Positions 35,789 to 48,550 of a DNA stretch of 64,000 bases are shown here, in pieces. Positions within the stretch are counted from its first letter, which is position 1; each line of letters starts with the position of its first letter. The notes under the pieces are model-generated. The model ran no database searches. It saw only the letters and a program-made list of their open reading frames with translations, and had not been told where the DNA came from. A program made the position numbers and the translations under genes. The stretch is from Trileptium ribeirensis (lineage: Eukaryota > Nematoda > Enoplea > Enoplida > Thoracostomopsidae), in the NCBI GenBank assembly GCA_030248225.1, contig JASANE010000631.1, positions 51,401 through 115,400 of the forward strand, read 5' to 3'.

Positions 35789-37631
35789 TGAGTCAAATTT
35801 TGACTATTGAGTCAGTCCTTTTAGGCCTAACCTTGAGTTTAACTTTGATTCGATTTGAGTCAAAAACCGCTCAATCTGAGTGAAACTTGACGTACAATAT
35901 TCTCGTTACAATGGTTATGGTAAAAGCTTTATAGCGTGTTTTCTCCAGGTCATAGTACTGTAATCTATTTTCATAGTTCCCAAATCAATTTAATAATATC
36001 TGTTATGAATAAGCAGTAAACATTGCTTACGATAAACGTAACGCATTCCCTGTGATTATAAAAAAAGCATTTTTCAGTATTAATGGTACTTTTTGTATTT
36101 AGAATCGACAAAGTCAATTTGCAGGTGTAATTACTGCCTTTAACCCCATCCCGCATGAATTAATGTCGTTTTGTATAACGCTGAACAAACTTTTGCCCTT
36201 CGGCGGTTGGAACCTAGATCGTTTGAGTACTACTTTTGGGCATTAGAGACTATGCTATCCAAGAGCTGTTGCTTGGTATCTTAAGGAACCTCACAAACCG
36301 AGTGAATAACAACGCAGGTGCAGTAGAGCCGCCAGGCAACAAACTTCATTAGTGGATCGCTGTATGCCCACTGTTGCAAATGTGTGACTCTATACGGGAA
36401 AACGTTAATCGACTCTTTTCTTGCTTCTGTAAACTGTTAAATTCGGGGCTTTCCTTGAAATGTGGTGCATTTCAGGGCTTCACTCGCAAATGGTTATTTT
36501 TTCCATAATGCCACCCATACAATAAACTTTATTCATTTTGGGATTGAAAAGTTAAGTAGTGACGGTATTTCGCCAACTCGCCGCGCACCATAAGCTCTGA
36601 TTCCACACGTCATTTTTGGGTCAAATAGGCTCACATACACATTGACTCTGAAACCAAGCCGAGCTCAGCCTGCCATGATTTCTTAAGACCTGAACCGCAC
36701 CGGAACCTGTGGTCTGTGTGTGACATTCGATCCGCGCCTAGCGTATCTAGGAAAGCTGGCGTGTGGTCTGAAAAGTTCTTTCAAACCAACAAACATAATT
36801 ATAGCAACTGTTGTATAATACAAAAGTAAGCCAATTACAGGAACATCAGATATTACCTGTGTTCGTTTCATAAGGCAACTATATGTAGATCCTTTACTGG
36901 CTTAATACATATCCTGTAATATTTGGGAACCATAAACTTTTATTATAAAAGTAATCGTAGCCTTGCTTAAAAACCTTTTGAAAAACTCCATGGTTGCCCT
37001 TAATGTTTGAACAGGTAGGATTATAAGCAACATCATTTCAGGTTAAGAATTCGTAGTATTTCTGGTCAAGTTCTTTCTTCGGGAGGTGTGAAGTCATCCA
37101 TTACTCAGTTAAAAATCAGTTGAACACCTGTACCTAAAGCGCTGAGTAAAATGTAACTCAGTTAGCAAATGAGTCAAACTTAATTTAATCTGAGTCAATC
37201 TTGACTCAGAATGTGTGATATCACACTCGCACAGAATCAAAGTGTGGCTTATTCTGTGTCAAAAAATTATTAACTCAGACTGAGTCAGAATTGGGCTTAG
37301 TGGTTGTTAATCAGATTGGTACTTACAGACTGTCTCAGTTGAGCCAAATTTGACTCACAAGTTTTTAGAATGTTACCCTTAGAGTATTTCAAGGACACAA
37401 ACACGCAAAGCCTGCAAATTCCTATTCAGCGGAATTAGGTTTATCATGAGATATTTACAGTTATTTCTTTTCATCTTGCTGTTTGCACACTGCAAAAAAG
37501 CTAAGTCACATTTAGCTCAATTGAGTCAGAACTTCTCCAACTCAGCAACTGAGTCAGATTAGGATCAGTCTTCGCCTTATCAGATTGAGACTGAATCAAT
37601 GGTGACTGATATTGAGCCATGGTTTGACTCA
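35789..37631. repeat. Cluster of TGASTCA (AP-1-like) motifs
   Basis: Exact TGAGTCA or TGACTCA occurs at 35789, 35808, 35856, 37170, 37191, 37202, 37281, 37351, 37522, 37550 and 37625, with many near-matches (CTCAGTT, GAGTAAA, GAGCCAAA) between them. Eight exact sites fall within about 460 bp. Units are irregularly spaced and in both orientations, so this is not a simple tandem array. No gene is recognised in the intervening 35870-37100. Confidence 0.75.
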
Positions 37632-40080
37632 CTCGCGGAGTTTAAAATTTCCAGATTGGCTGAGCAAAAATGTGGCATTTCTTTCTAAATCAGCAAAGGA
37701 CTGCGGTAAATTCTGGCTAAATGTTTTTAAAGTGTATTATTTTTCGTTGATTATTACGAACAAGAATATTCACGGGGACTGCTGGGCGCAATACAAGTCT
37801 AGTTTTTTATAGCTATATGGTGTAAATTGTAAACAAAACAGTAGCCTAATACACACATATGAGCAAAAATATATCTCTATTTCGGTCGGATGACAGGGAA
37901 CTGCGATTATTGTCGTTAGTTCAAAGTAATTATGCTATTAATCGACTAGTGCAGCTTAACTATACATTCAATGCCCAAATTTAATTTTTGTATTGTGCAG
38001 TGCCTGAAAACTTAAGCCAGCGAATGCTCCAATAAATTGATTCGAAATATGCCTTGTTTCCAATTAGGTATCCTAGGCTTAAATTCAGGTTTCTCCAGGA
38101 TAGTCCTTTATAAAATCTAAACTCAAGCCAAAGCCAGGAATTGATTCTCCGTATGCCTTGTTACCAGGCATCAGAGGCTTCAAGTTTCTCCATGTAGATA
38201 GTACTTTAGAGAAAATAATGAATATTGTAATACGTTAACTCCTTTCAGTACGCTGTGGAAATCAATTATTGCATTTTGAAGCTAAATACTGAAACCATTT
38301 GGATATTTTACATATTGCAGCTGCAGAGATTGTGCTATCCTGTACTCTTCTGTATTATATTTTTCTGATGGTCTTGAATTTTTGGTTTGTGATATTTGAC
38401 AGTGTGAACAACTTGTATGCCAACTATATCACGTAATCACGTAGATGCGTAAATTTGGGACAAACCGTTCCACACATTGCCTATTTCAAAACCGTAACTG
38501 CATATTTAAACATTAATTTAACTACCAAATGGATTTTTACATAACCAATAGCTTGCAAGACCTAAATACCAACGTAGCAAGTAGTCTGTGTTACACTCAA
38601 GGACATGTTTTTCGAGAACATTCAGGGCAAATAGAAAAATATACTGAATTATATAAAAACTTCAGAATTAATATTGTTTTTTGCAGAGAATTTAGATGGT
38701 TTCCCTGATATATTTTCTGGTAGAGACGCTCTATAGGCTGAGCATTAAACCTTTAATGAAATACGATTGTTAAATGAAATACATTGTGAAAATTCAGCCA
38801 AATTGGATTAAAATTTTCTTGGTTATTGGCTATTCACAACTGTTCAAACTCACTTATGTTGGGAATTTGACTTCCTTAATTGTTCTTTGGAAAATCGGCG
38901 GGAGTATTGTCACGGCTATTTACTTATCATCTAATGTTGCACGCACTAATAACTCGCATCACGTGCTGCCACGTTATGTATAGCCAACATACAGGTGATT
39001 TGACGATAGCTCTTGGCTTAATAACTATGGTTGTTAAACCATACTAAAGATTAATAATACCTAGACTGTTGATTATGCGGGTGTTAGCGCGTCAATTTTA
39101 AATTCATTAGCCAAACCAGACAGACCATTCCAGAATTATAGCTGTTGCAAATTAGCAGCGTTGTTTTACGCATAGCCAAAACCAACCATATCATTAATTT
39201 TGATAAAACTTTCATATTTTGTAGAACGTTGAAGGAATCCGAACATTATACACTTTGATAAAACGTTTTCGAAGGGCTAATACTAAACACCCCAGTATCA
39301 CGGTCATGCTGATTATTATCGGTCATTTGGCATCTAATCTTGAAACAACGCAATGATGTGGCGTAACCCTGTTAGAAATTTAGCTTCATTACAGGGTTTA
39401 CTAAAATTAATGTTTCTGGTACCGAGGGTTTAACAATTCTCCGTTAAAAAGTTTATTTAAATTGTAATAATACGACGTCGCAAGGCATATGTAATTGTTA
39501 AAAATATTATCACATTCGTAAGTTTGATCTGAATACACAATAGGACACGCTATTGTTCGAAACGAATAACTACAAAAGGACGCATCATTAATATATAGCC
39601 GTGGAAAGCGCAAGCTTATTACTGCCGCCATACCAGCATCTCCTAATTCCTAAAGCACAGCTACGCGAATAGCAAAACACACCAGTAGAATGATTTTGTG
39701 GTAGTTTTGTTTGATGATTCCGATTGATACCATTTTTCAATCTGTTTTGTTTACCTCAGTCTGCTTCATGCTTTGTGCTTTTGTTGGTTCTAGCGTGTTG
39801 CTAGAGTTCAGTATGACGTGTTAGTATAAAGTAGCGCAATGGTGCGTGTCGGCAAATAAGTGTAAACTTTCAACATAATATGAAGCATTTAAGCTACTAA
39901 TTTCGGGATATTTCGACGTTTTAGTTAAAATCCCTAACGATACACCGATGCTCATTATATAAAATTGTGTGCAACGAAATCAGTGATTGTAGCTGCGAAA
40001 ACATATGCATTTGTTTATTGCTAAAGGTGAGCTGTTTCCTTAAGGAAACTATAGAATTAGCTGTAACCGTTTATACGTGT
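37632..40080. other. AT-rich region with one direct repeat
   Basis: Contains the repeat at 38032-38213. No recognised gene. Confidence 0.35.
38032..38213. repeat. Two-unit direct repeat, ~105 bp offset
   Basis: AAATTGATTC...ATGCCTTGTTTCCA...AGGTTTCTCCA...TAGTCCTTTA is followed by GAATTGATTC...ATGCCTTGTTACCA...AAGTTTCTCCA...TAGTACTTTA in the same order. Confidence 0.7.
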
Positions 40081-40575
40081 AACGTAGTATTAGAGATTTA
40101 CTGGAATTCTCCGACTTAACACGTGCACAGCTTAGGGCCAAGTAAACATGACAATATATTAGTCTGCAAAACATATAATCGTTTTCGGATCTCCATTCCA
40201 CAGCAAATATTTGGAGAATTTTGTTACTCGACGGCGTACAAAAACAAAATTAGTAATCGAAAGTGTTAAGCGAACGTAGTATTAGATAAGAAAAGTAAAC
40301 ACAAAAATGCTCAAGTTCATACAATAATAAATGTCGCAAGAAAAGATCAGAATGGTCCGATTACCTGGCTATATTGGTCTGCAAAACATATAATCTTTTT
40401 TGGATCTCCATTCCGCAGTTAATATTTGGTGAATTTTGCTATTCGACGAAAAATAAAATTAGTAATCGAAAGTGGTTATAGTAAGCAAACGTAATATTAG
40501 ATCGGAAAAGTAGATGCTTATGCACAAACAATATTGTATATCGCAAGGAAAGATCAGAATTCTCCGTTAGTTTGG
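40080..40575. repeat. ~215-bp tandem repeat, two full units plus a partial
   Basis: Units 40156-40370 and 40371-40575 share GTCTGCAAAACATATAATC, GGATCTCCATTCC, AAAATTAGTAATCGAAAGTG and GTCGCAAG-AAAGATCAGAAT. 40080-40118 (AACGTAGTATTAGA...GGAATTCTCCG) matches the end of a preceding unit. Confidence 0.85.
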
Positions 40576-43500
40576 CTTTAAAACCTGACCCACTACTATG
40601 CTACACAAATAATTTTCATATGCGGCATTTAATCATATCTAGTCTATAAACCTCGACGTCGTCAGGTGGGAGAGAACTTATATATTCACAATTCGTGAAT
40701 AAAAGTTTTTTCTAATTAATATCAGGATTGAACGACATATAGATGACTGCCTCCTAGCTTTTTGATGATACGTATAGCATATCGTTGCAATCAATATTGC
40801 ATAATACATGAAGAATTTTACATGAAAAAATGGTATCCCCTAATATGCTTTGGTCTTCAGATGAGTTTAGTCCAAGTTTGGATAGCGTATCTAGTTAGGA
40901 TAAATTATACATCTTATAAAGGTTATAAGTTAAGATTTGTGCTCGAAAAACTTGACGTGTCTTGTTTACCCTCATAGTAAACTTTATTGCATGCTCAGAA
41001 AAATTGCAATGATTGTTTATGGTAATTATTAGGCCGTTACAGGTTGAAATGGACGACATCCTATAGGTCCCAAAAAAGGTAACCAATTTTTGACTGTTTT
41101 CGCCAAAACGCAGCATGTGGCATTTGTTATATATAACTTAAAAGGTTTGCTGCCCAACCATTGCAATAGTTAGTCAAGTGTTCATGTGACATTATTTGCG
41201 GTAAAAGTACGTGTATCTAATGTCAAAACGAAGTTATATTTAATTTGATCTAAATTCAAATAATCACTTCGGAAACACCCTCTGTTCCCTTGAAAATTTA
41301 TTTTCAGCTAGCAACTAGACAGGTAGCCGTGTAAGATTTCTATGGTCTGCAGCTGCAGGTGTGTAAAATCACATCCTATTTAATGGTGGAAACACGAAAT
41401 TAAGAAATTGATCATACATGCTCATAGGGGATCATCCCCCTAAGGGAAGATGTCGAACCTTATCCTCCTCGACGCGAAGCACGGATTCCCTTGACATGTG
41501 GCACGAACCCAAGGCGCTGCACCTCCTTCACCTCCCGATGACCGAATTATTTCTTCGTGCGGAGGTGGAAGGCCGACTCCCCGTATACCTGGCTATCACT
41601 CAGGCCTTAGGACCTTGAGTATGTATGAAATTCACGACTGTTTCAAACTTCAGTTAGAATGGAAATGACACAGATATCGTTTATAATTTCCGTAACTGGC
41701 TTTGATTTTTAAGAAATGAAACCGAGCTTTTATATCATAAATGTTTATCTCATTTGACGTTACAATTCAGCTTTACTAATTTCCGCTGTGATGGATGCAC
41801 CAGATATGTAATCCAAGTTAAAACTTGATACTAGGCAGCAAAATGACGATTCATATTTGGATTAAAACCACTTCCAGTAGATTGTAGAGATTCAGGTGTC
41901 TGTAGCTCTTTCTTAAAATAGCCTTCAGGTTCTAGCATTGTTTTCTACTTTTTCCCGATTCTGCATTATCTATCGTGATATATTATGAATATTTTCGATG
42001 ACATTGCAGCACCGTTTTGCAATTTCACATTAAACTGTATTACTATTATCGGTCCAACATTTGGTCTGGGCTGTTGCCTTCCAAATCAGCGGGCGACCAG
42101 ACATGGGAGATTTAGACTTTAATTCAACAACGCCATTCGACGGATAAAATATTGTGCTAAATATAATCTTAAAACAAAGAAAGGTGCAAATGTCAAACGT
42201 GTATTAGATGGTATAATTCTGTTTTATTATGTAATGTATTATATTATTAATATATTGGGATAAATTAATATGAATGAATACGAATTGTTGTGGCTATAGT
42301 CGAACAGTATGCTGGTGTTTTTGTGGCCCAGTGACTCTTAGTTGGAGCCTCAGTGGGAGCTCGACATGCTTTGTTTCTTCATTAAATATTAATGGCAGAC
42401 AAAATAATGTATATTCGCTGGTCTGTGAGAATACTTTTAGAAGAGAGCAATTAACTCACAGTAAGCTCACACTCTGCTGCTTAGTAAATAACCGGATACA
42501 TTGCGACAGGTGTAAATCCATAATAAAATACAAGCTGCTGTGACACGGTTCTTTATGAAACACAAATCTCAAACTCTCTATAAATCTATCCGAGAATTAC
42601 CTTCCTACAGCAAAGATTTTTGTCAGATAATGCATACAGGCGTTTGTATATGAGTATATCTTTTCAGTGTCCCGCTTAGGGCCGCGGGGGTGGGGTTGAG
42701 CAGCCACCGCCTTAGCTTCGACTTTTCCGGTTAAATTGGTGCTTTTGGTAAAAAATATACTCGTTAGTAAGAAAAACGTGAGATTTTACAAAATGTCCAT
42801 TTGAACATCTCGAAAAATTTCCAAAAAATATATTTTCAGTTATTTTTACACGAATCCTGTCTCAGCAAAATTCTAGGCGCGCCAATGTATCTTTTATTAG
42901 TTTGTCACTTTAAAGAACTAAATTACTCATTAAATTTAGACGCTAAGCATGGACTCAGCACGCTGATTTGAACATTTGACCCATGAAATATAACAAAAAT
43001 GCTTTCTCTTGTTTGTCCTATTATTAATTGCTAAAGTAAGGGGTCACGTATTCGTTTTACGTATTCAGTCACGATTACTTAGCTGTGAGCTCCACCAAAA
43101 GCACTACTCAGTGGCTGATCATCAGTCACAAGTTCTTCAAATACTTTTCAAAATTTTCTCAGATTACTATTAAGCACGTCAAAATACCAAATTTTGTAGA
43201 GAAAAGTCATGTGGGAGCTATGCGCCTTTTATGTCCCGCATTATGGTAATATGAGTATTTCGCTAGCTATAGCATATCTTCTTCTGGCAAATATTGTCTT
43301 GCCGCCCGCAGTATTAATATGGTAAATTTTGGAACAAGTTCTATTTAGATATAGACCAGAAGATTTGACCAGAAACTAAACTCCTGGGTACGTCGTTGAA
43401 CATTATAAATAGTATGAGGGTCCGTTTTTTGTTCTGTATTTATTGAAGGTATAGCTCTACGTAAGATATACCTATATACCTCATTTAATAATATGCATAT

Positions 43501-45120
43501 GTACAGAGAAAAATCTAAAATGAAAAAGTGAGACCCTGAGCTGAAGGATCAATTACTGATACTTGCATAGTTGAAGTGATTGACAGGCCTTTCTAAGTTA
43601 AATTGTCGCGTAACGAGCAATTTGCAAAGAGGACTGGAAAAACGCTGCGGTTTCACTTATGCAGCATTTAAGAACTATTTTTGGGTTAACTTAACATCAG
43701 GTGTTTGGAATATATGCTACATATTGATTGAACAGGTTTCGTGGAACACTGTAATCATGTTGCCAAAAATACGGAATCTCCAGTGTTGCGCATTTGGCAT
43801 GAGGATATATATCCATGTAATTTGCCTTAAAGGTTTTGTGCTTTCGGAGAGAAACATGGTATAAAAGGGTTTTATGATACAAATTGTTTTGCGAAGAAAG
43901 CAAACCAGACGTCAATTATAGCGCTCCTGTATCAATCCCATATAGTATGTTTGCGCATGTACTATATCAAAACATTATATATTGAAAGAGAAACGCGGTT
44001 GTTAGCAGATTTAGGTACACATATACCTCGCTGTAAGCGACTGTTGGACGTTAAAATATTATATATCGGAATAGGCAAGTTATATATCTTAGGATTCCCT
44101 AAAGTCGACATTTGCTCCTCAAGTCTTCACGAAGTATATATTATATTCTGATTATCTTATAATGTATAACTTACCCACTGGAATCTCCTCCGTCTCTGCT
44201 GAGATCATCTACTCAACTAAGCCGAAATACCTTATGTTTACTTTTTCCTTAATTAATCGGAAAACCCCCGTATGCAAAATTTTAGGCAAATCGGAGCAAA
44301 AAATTTTTTTCATTTCTTGGGCCCCGATATTAGACTTATGCCGGCTTTTACATTTTCATTTCTGCTAACCTAAGCAAATCTAGTATCAGTGGATAAATTT
44401 ATACAAAACCGCCTGGAGCTTTAACTTCATTGGACCCCTCACTGCTCGTTACGTCGCCTGCGAGGATCTATTCTCTGCTTCAGATTTTTAGTTTTTGTGC
44501 AAAGAGTATCGGAAGCTAGCACAGTACTCGTACTAATTTATTTTTAAATCGAGCTTCAGCACAACAAAATTATGTCCGCTGAATACCAATGTTTTTCCTT
44601 CGACCTATTTTGTAAATGAAACATTTGGTTACAAAGTAAAACGGTACCCCAAACTGTCCGCACTTGGCTAAGTCTCACTAATTGCTATACAAATTCAATT
44701 TAATGCAGAGTAGTTCCATGCATTAAGTAGAGATAACAGTGGTTACCAAAACATGAACCCACGGTGCTGTGGCGCAGTGTAACATTTTGGCTCAGGCCCT
44801 GTTATGACCAAGTTGTAAGCCAACATGAGTGTATAAGTATATTTGAGTCTTAAAGTAGCAGCCCACGTGGGACTTGACTTATATAAATATTAGGAAAAAC
44901 ATTTTTCTACTGGCTTACGTTTTAATCCAAAGCTATGATATTATTTCCTGTAATTAGATTTTCAATGCGAAATTCGAAAGTCAAATGATCTAAAAACCCA
45001 ATTTTTCAAAAAGCATAGGGTATTAAACGCTTAAAATGGACTATTAATGCACAGTAATCTTAATCTATCATCAATGCTGTTTTGCTATTTCGGTTAAAAA
45101 TCTGTTACCGTATGTTTTTG
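40576..45120. other. AT-rich region with one small inverted-repeat element
   Basis: Holds the 215-bp element at 41413-41627. A GC-richer patch lies near 42680-42720. Remaining frames are short and unconvincing. Confidence 0.35.
41413..41627. mobile_element. 215-bp MITE of the CATACATGCT family with 8-bp TSD
   Basis: Left end CATACATGCTCATAGGGG; right end, complemented, CATACATACTCAAGGTCCTA. Flanks AAATTGAT (41405-41412) and AAATTCAC (41628-41635) agree at 6 of 8 bases. The interior is GC-rich against its surroundings. Both end types recur, in opposite orientation, at 49872 and 50608. Confidence 0.75.
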
Positions 45121-45145
45121 CTGAACCGCAAAAGGTGCAAAACTG

Positions 45146-46091
45146 TTCGCGAAATGGATAGTAATCCGGCAAATTTATGTTCGCGAAAATTCAAAGAAAA
45201 TTACCGAATCTTTGCGATTCCGAAATTTCCGTTTTATAATTTTGTTCGGGAACTTAATAATCTACTGATATAATTATATTCAAAACGTTCGCTAACGCCG
45301 TTTGCATAATTACTCAATTGATAATTTCCGGAATGGCCACTGTGACTGAACTATGATACTGGTTTATAAGAAATGCCCGTTCAAGTGTGATGTTTGCGGA
45401 CGTCTTCAGTTTAATATATATGCTGAAAAACCAAGTATTAAAACAATGAACGCACGAATATGATGTTCGCGAAAGTTTTGGATTTCATGCGTAAACATTT
45501 TTGTTTGCATTACTTTTGATGTTTTCGACATTTTACTCGTGATTAGTTTAATTGAAGTATGGGATCAGTGTTTTCTACCCCGTGTTATATTACCACATCA
45601 ATGTTCGCGAACAGGTTTTTATGTGAAAACGCAAACGCACCGATTTATCGAGCAAAAAATTTGTGACGTTCGGGAACACCTTTAACTAGGAAATGTTAAT
45701 ATTAAAGTGTTGACTTGCAATTTCCACCAAAATAGTCTTGCATACCGATGGTTGAACCATGTCATGTTCGCGAACAAAACATACGGATTTAACGATATAC
45801 TGTATTCGGCTCCCGGATTTCCGGTTAAAATTTTGATTTAGATTTAAATTGATTAAGATTTTTCACATTGTTATTTTAACATATTTTAGTTATGGACACA
45901 CGTTCACGAACAATAAACGCAGACTTAGTATCCTTTTTAGTATTAACGTATGTTAGGGCATATATGTGTGTTCGCGAACAGCTTGATCTCAACAGTAGTT
46001 TATGTTCGCGAACAATTTTTTGCATAAGGAAGCTCGCTCTGTTCGCACACAATATTTATGGTATTGTATACATCATAGAACTGTTCGCGAA
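45146..46091. repeat. Cluster of TGTTCGCGAACA palindromes
   Basis: The exact 8-mer TTCGCGAA starts at 45146, 45180, 45466, 45604, 45767, 45971, 46005 and 46084. Those at 45604, 45767, 45971 and 46005 are full 12-base palindromes TGTTCGCGAACA; all eight are preceded by TG (TGTTCGCGAA). Variants TTCGGGAA (45245, 45669) and TTCACGAA (45903) add to the set. Two neighbouring pairs have the same 34-base spacing (45146/45180 and 45971/46005); other spacings are irregular. Sequence between the sites is AT-rich and not repeated by eye. Confidence 0.85.
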
Positions 46092-48249
46092 ATAATCAGT
46101 CCGTCAACAATATCTAGAATTGTGTTAGCATAACGAAAAATTTGAAAATGCAAGTAGTCTATTTAGCGTTTCGGAACGCAGTTGTGGTGTAAGTGTAAAA
46201 AGGTGCATTGTGTTAGCTAACGTAACTTTAAGGTTTTTGTAATTAAATACTAAGCGTTCTCAGAACGAAAAAGTTTGGAAATAGGGTTAGGCTATTGTAA
46301 CTATTTGTTTGTTCTTTAACAACGTTTTGTACATGATGTCAAAACAGGATGGTATGCAGCGCAGTTTAGGTTTACTCACGCACAAATCAAAAGCTGATAG
46401 GCATTGGATAACAGTTTTCACTGCAAATTCAAAATCATCGAAATACTGTTCGTACACAAGGAGTAATTTCTAGTACTTGTTTCTGATTTTGTTAGTTTTC
46501 TGTTATCGAAAAACAGATGAAATTTCCGCATTTCTTTCGTAACAATGGTTTGCGATTCGCTATCGGCTATTATAAAATAGGTTTGTCGATGGGCGCAGGT
46601 TAAAGATACTCGCGCATTAAGCATTTGTCAAAAATAACGAAAACTCCTCAAATTTGACAAGTATTTCTTATAAATGACCAAAATTTTGATTAGTCCAATG
46701 TTTAAAAAGCCAATGCTTAACATTCTTAGAATAAATTACGCGAAATATAGGCATTTAGCCTGCACTGCAAGTTGAAATTTAATAATCTAAATTTAATTTA
46801 ATCTATTGTATTCGTATCCTATATTTTATGATCAACTAATCTTAATCCTAAATGTTATGGTCGCATCCTTCAACGATAGTCACATCCGCCAGGGTCGTGT
46901 AGCAAGGGGACTCAGGGAGTATGTGCCCCCACTGGATATTCGTCGAACATTTGGAGAACACGTTTGGTGTTCACTGATGTACAAATAGAATTGGCATTCG
47001 AGTTTATTTGCCAATTTCGGGAGGAAAATCGTGACGTCGCGCGCTATTTAGGGTTTTTTGATCGTGAACAGACTTAACAAAAACAACCCAGGTATACTCA
47101 CCTAAATTTTACGCAGCTTACTTCCCAATTATTTGTGTTGAAAAAGTTTCAAAAGAGGTGCGCTTCCATTGAAAAATACTGCCTCCGCCAGACAGTTCTG
47201 CATGATTATGGGGCATTCAAATTATAATGTACCAACGTTCGGAACCCATGTATCCCAGGCAATGTCAGGTATACTCTTAACAGCAGGTTGTATTAAACAC
47301 CACCTTGTTTTTAATAAAACTTTTCAAGGCTAGTTAGCTAATGTTAGGGACATTTTCCGACGGTGTGAAGGACATAGTGTCTTCTTTGTTGCTTTGCTGA
47401 CGGTATACATACTATCTTGTCAGCGTGCATATTTGCTAAATACAAATGTAAAAATTTTCAAAAAACTAACAAACTAAAATTGAATAATACAAACCATTAG
47501 CTACATACAGTAGGTTTTAGTATTAAATTGCGAAAAAGTTATATAAGGGTACGTGTGTTACCGTAAACACACAAATAATTGCTAAGAGTGCGTAGTATAT
47601 CGTCAGGACAGTGGTTGTCTATATGATAGGGTCGCGACTAAGAGGGGGACAAAAGTTCCAAACAGTGGGTGCCTTACAATGATAACGCAGCATTACGTCT
47701 GCGATGCTGACTAACTAGAATACACGCAATTACGTTATTGATTGTTTATTCACGCGCTTCGTATTAGAGCATTGCAGCTATGGAAAATGCCTCATATATT
47801 TTGAAAGATTGGTGGGAGACACTGAGGCCACATAACTACACTGACTAAACGTGATACTGCAAGAATTTATAAATGTTTCGTACTACCGCATAACATGTAT
47901 ACGATGGGTCCTTCAAAGCGACACATTCATGAATAAATCAAGAATCGTAATGAGTAGTTAGCCTAAGGAATTGAAAACAGGTGCGCTAGACACTAAAGAT
48001 TTTAAGAAACATTTGGGGAAGCATAATTTTCACAGTAATATATCAGAATCATACTAGGCGCATTAAATCAAATGCAATAGTAGTTTCTATATGGTCTTGC
48101 TGTTTAACCAATAACGCCATATTTAGATAATTCCAGGTACATTAAGCAATGAGTTAATTTATTTACAAGTGCTATGCTTTTATTTTGTCCAAAACTATTT
48201 GATTTGAATAAATGATAAAAATTCACTTGCTTGGTTTATCTTCGCCAAG
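46092..48249. other. AT-rich region without recognised gene
   Basis: A GC-richer patch at 46860-46960 is likely old repeat. No credible exon or RNA gene was seen between the palindrome cluster and the first candidate exon. Confidence 0.35.
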
Positions 48250-48550
48250 CAGTGGATTGCTGGACACAGAAGGCAAGAAATCTGATACAAGTAACAGTAG
48301 CAGAATGAGTAAGCGTGTTTCACCGACGTCTTGCGCTCACTCTTCATCAGTAGAAAGGCAAACGATTACTGGACCTTTGCATGATAATCGAAGAAATATT
48401 TCCAGCGATAACATCAGCCGATGCTCAGCTGGCATAGACAGCAGCCCCAGGCGTCAAATTCCGCAAAGTCAAAGCGCATCATCAACCCCTGGTTCCGGTT
48501 TAGGATTATTTAAATCTATTGCGTCTGAATCACCGGGCAAAATAGTGCAG
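48250..48550 (+). CDS. Candidate exon 1 of unidentified host gene (Ser-rich)
   Basis: About 100 codons open, bounded by a possible acceptor (CTTCGCCAAG/CAG near 48249-48252) and a donor CAG/GTAATT at 48551, phase 0. The peptide is rich in Ser, Thr, Arg and Pro, low-complexity, with no membrane segment, like a disordered linker of a large signalling or trafficking protein. The frame stands out from the surrounding AT-rich noise by composition. I do not recognise the family. The same strand carries further candidate exons at 53218-54124; whether they are one gene is inference. Confidence 0.4.

Noticed and set aside
44765..44800. TGGCGCAGTGTAAC resembling a tRNA A-box
   Set aside because: No B-box at the required distance and no cloverleaf.
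46860..46990. GC-richer open frame as a possible gene
   Set aside because: Short, no domain, no splice signals; looks like repeat debris.
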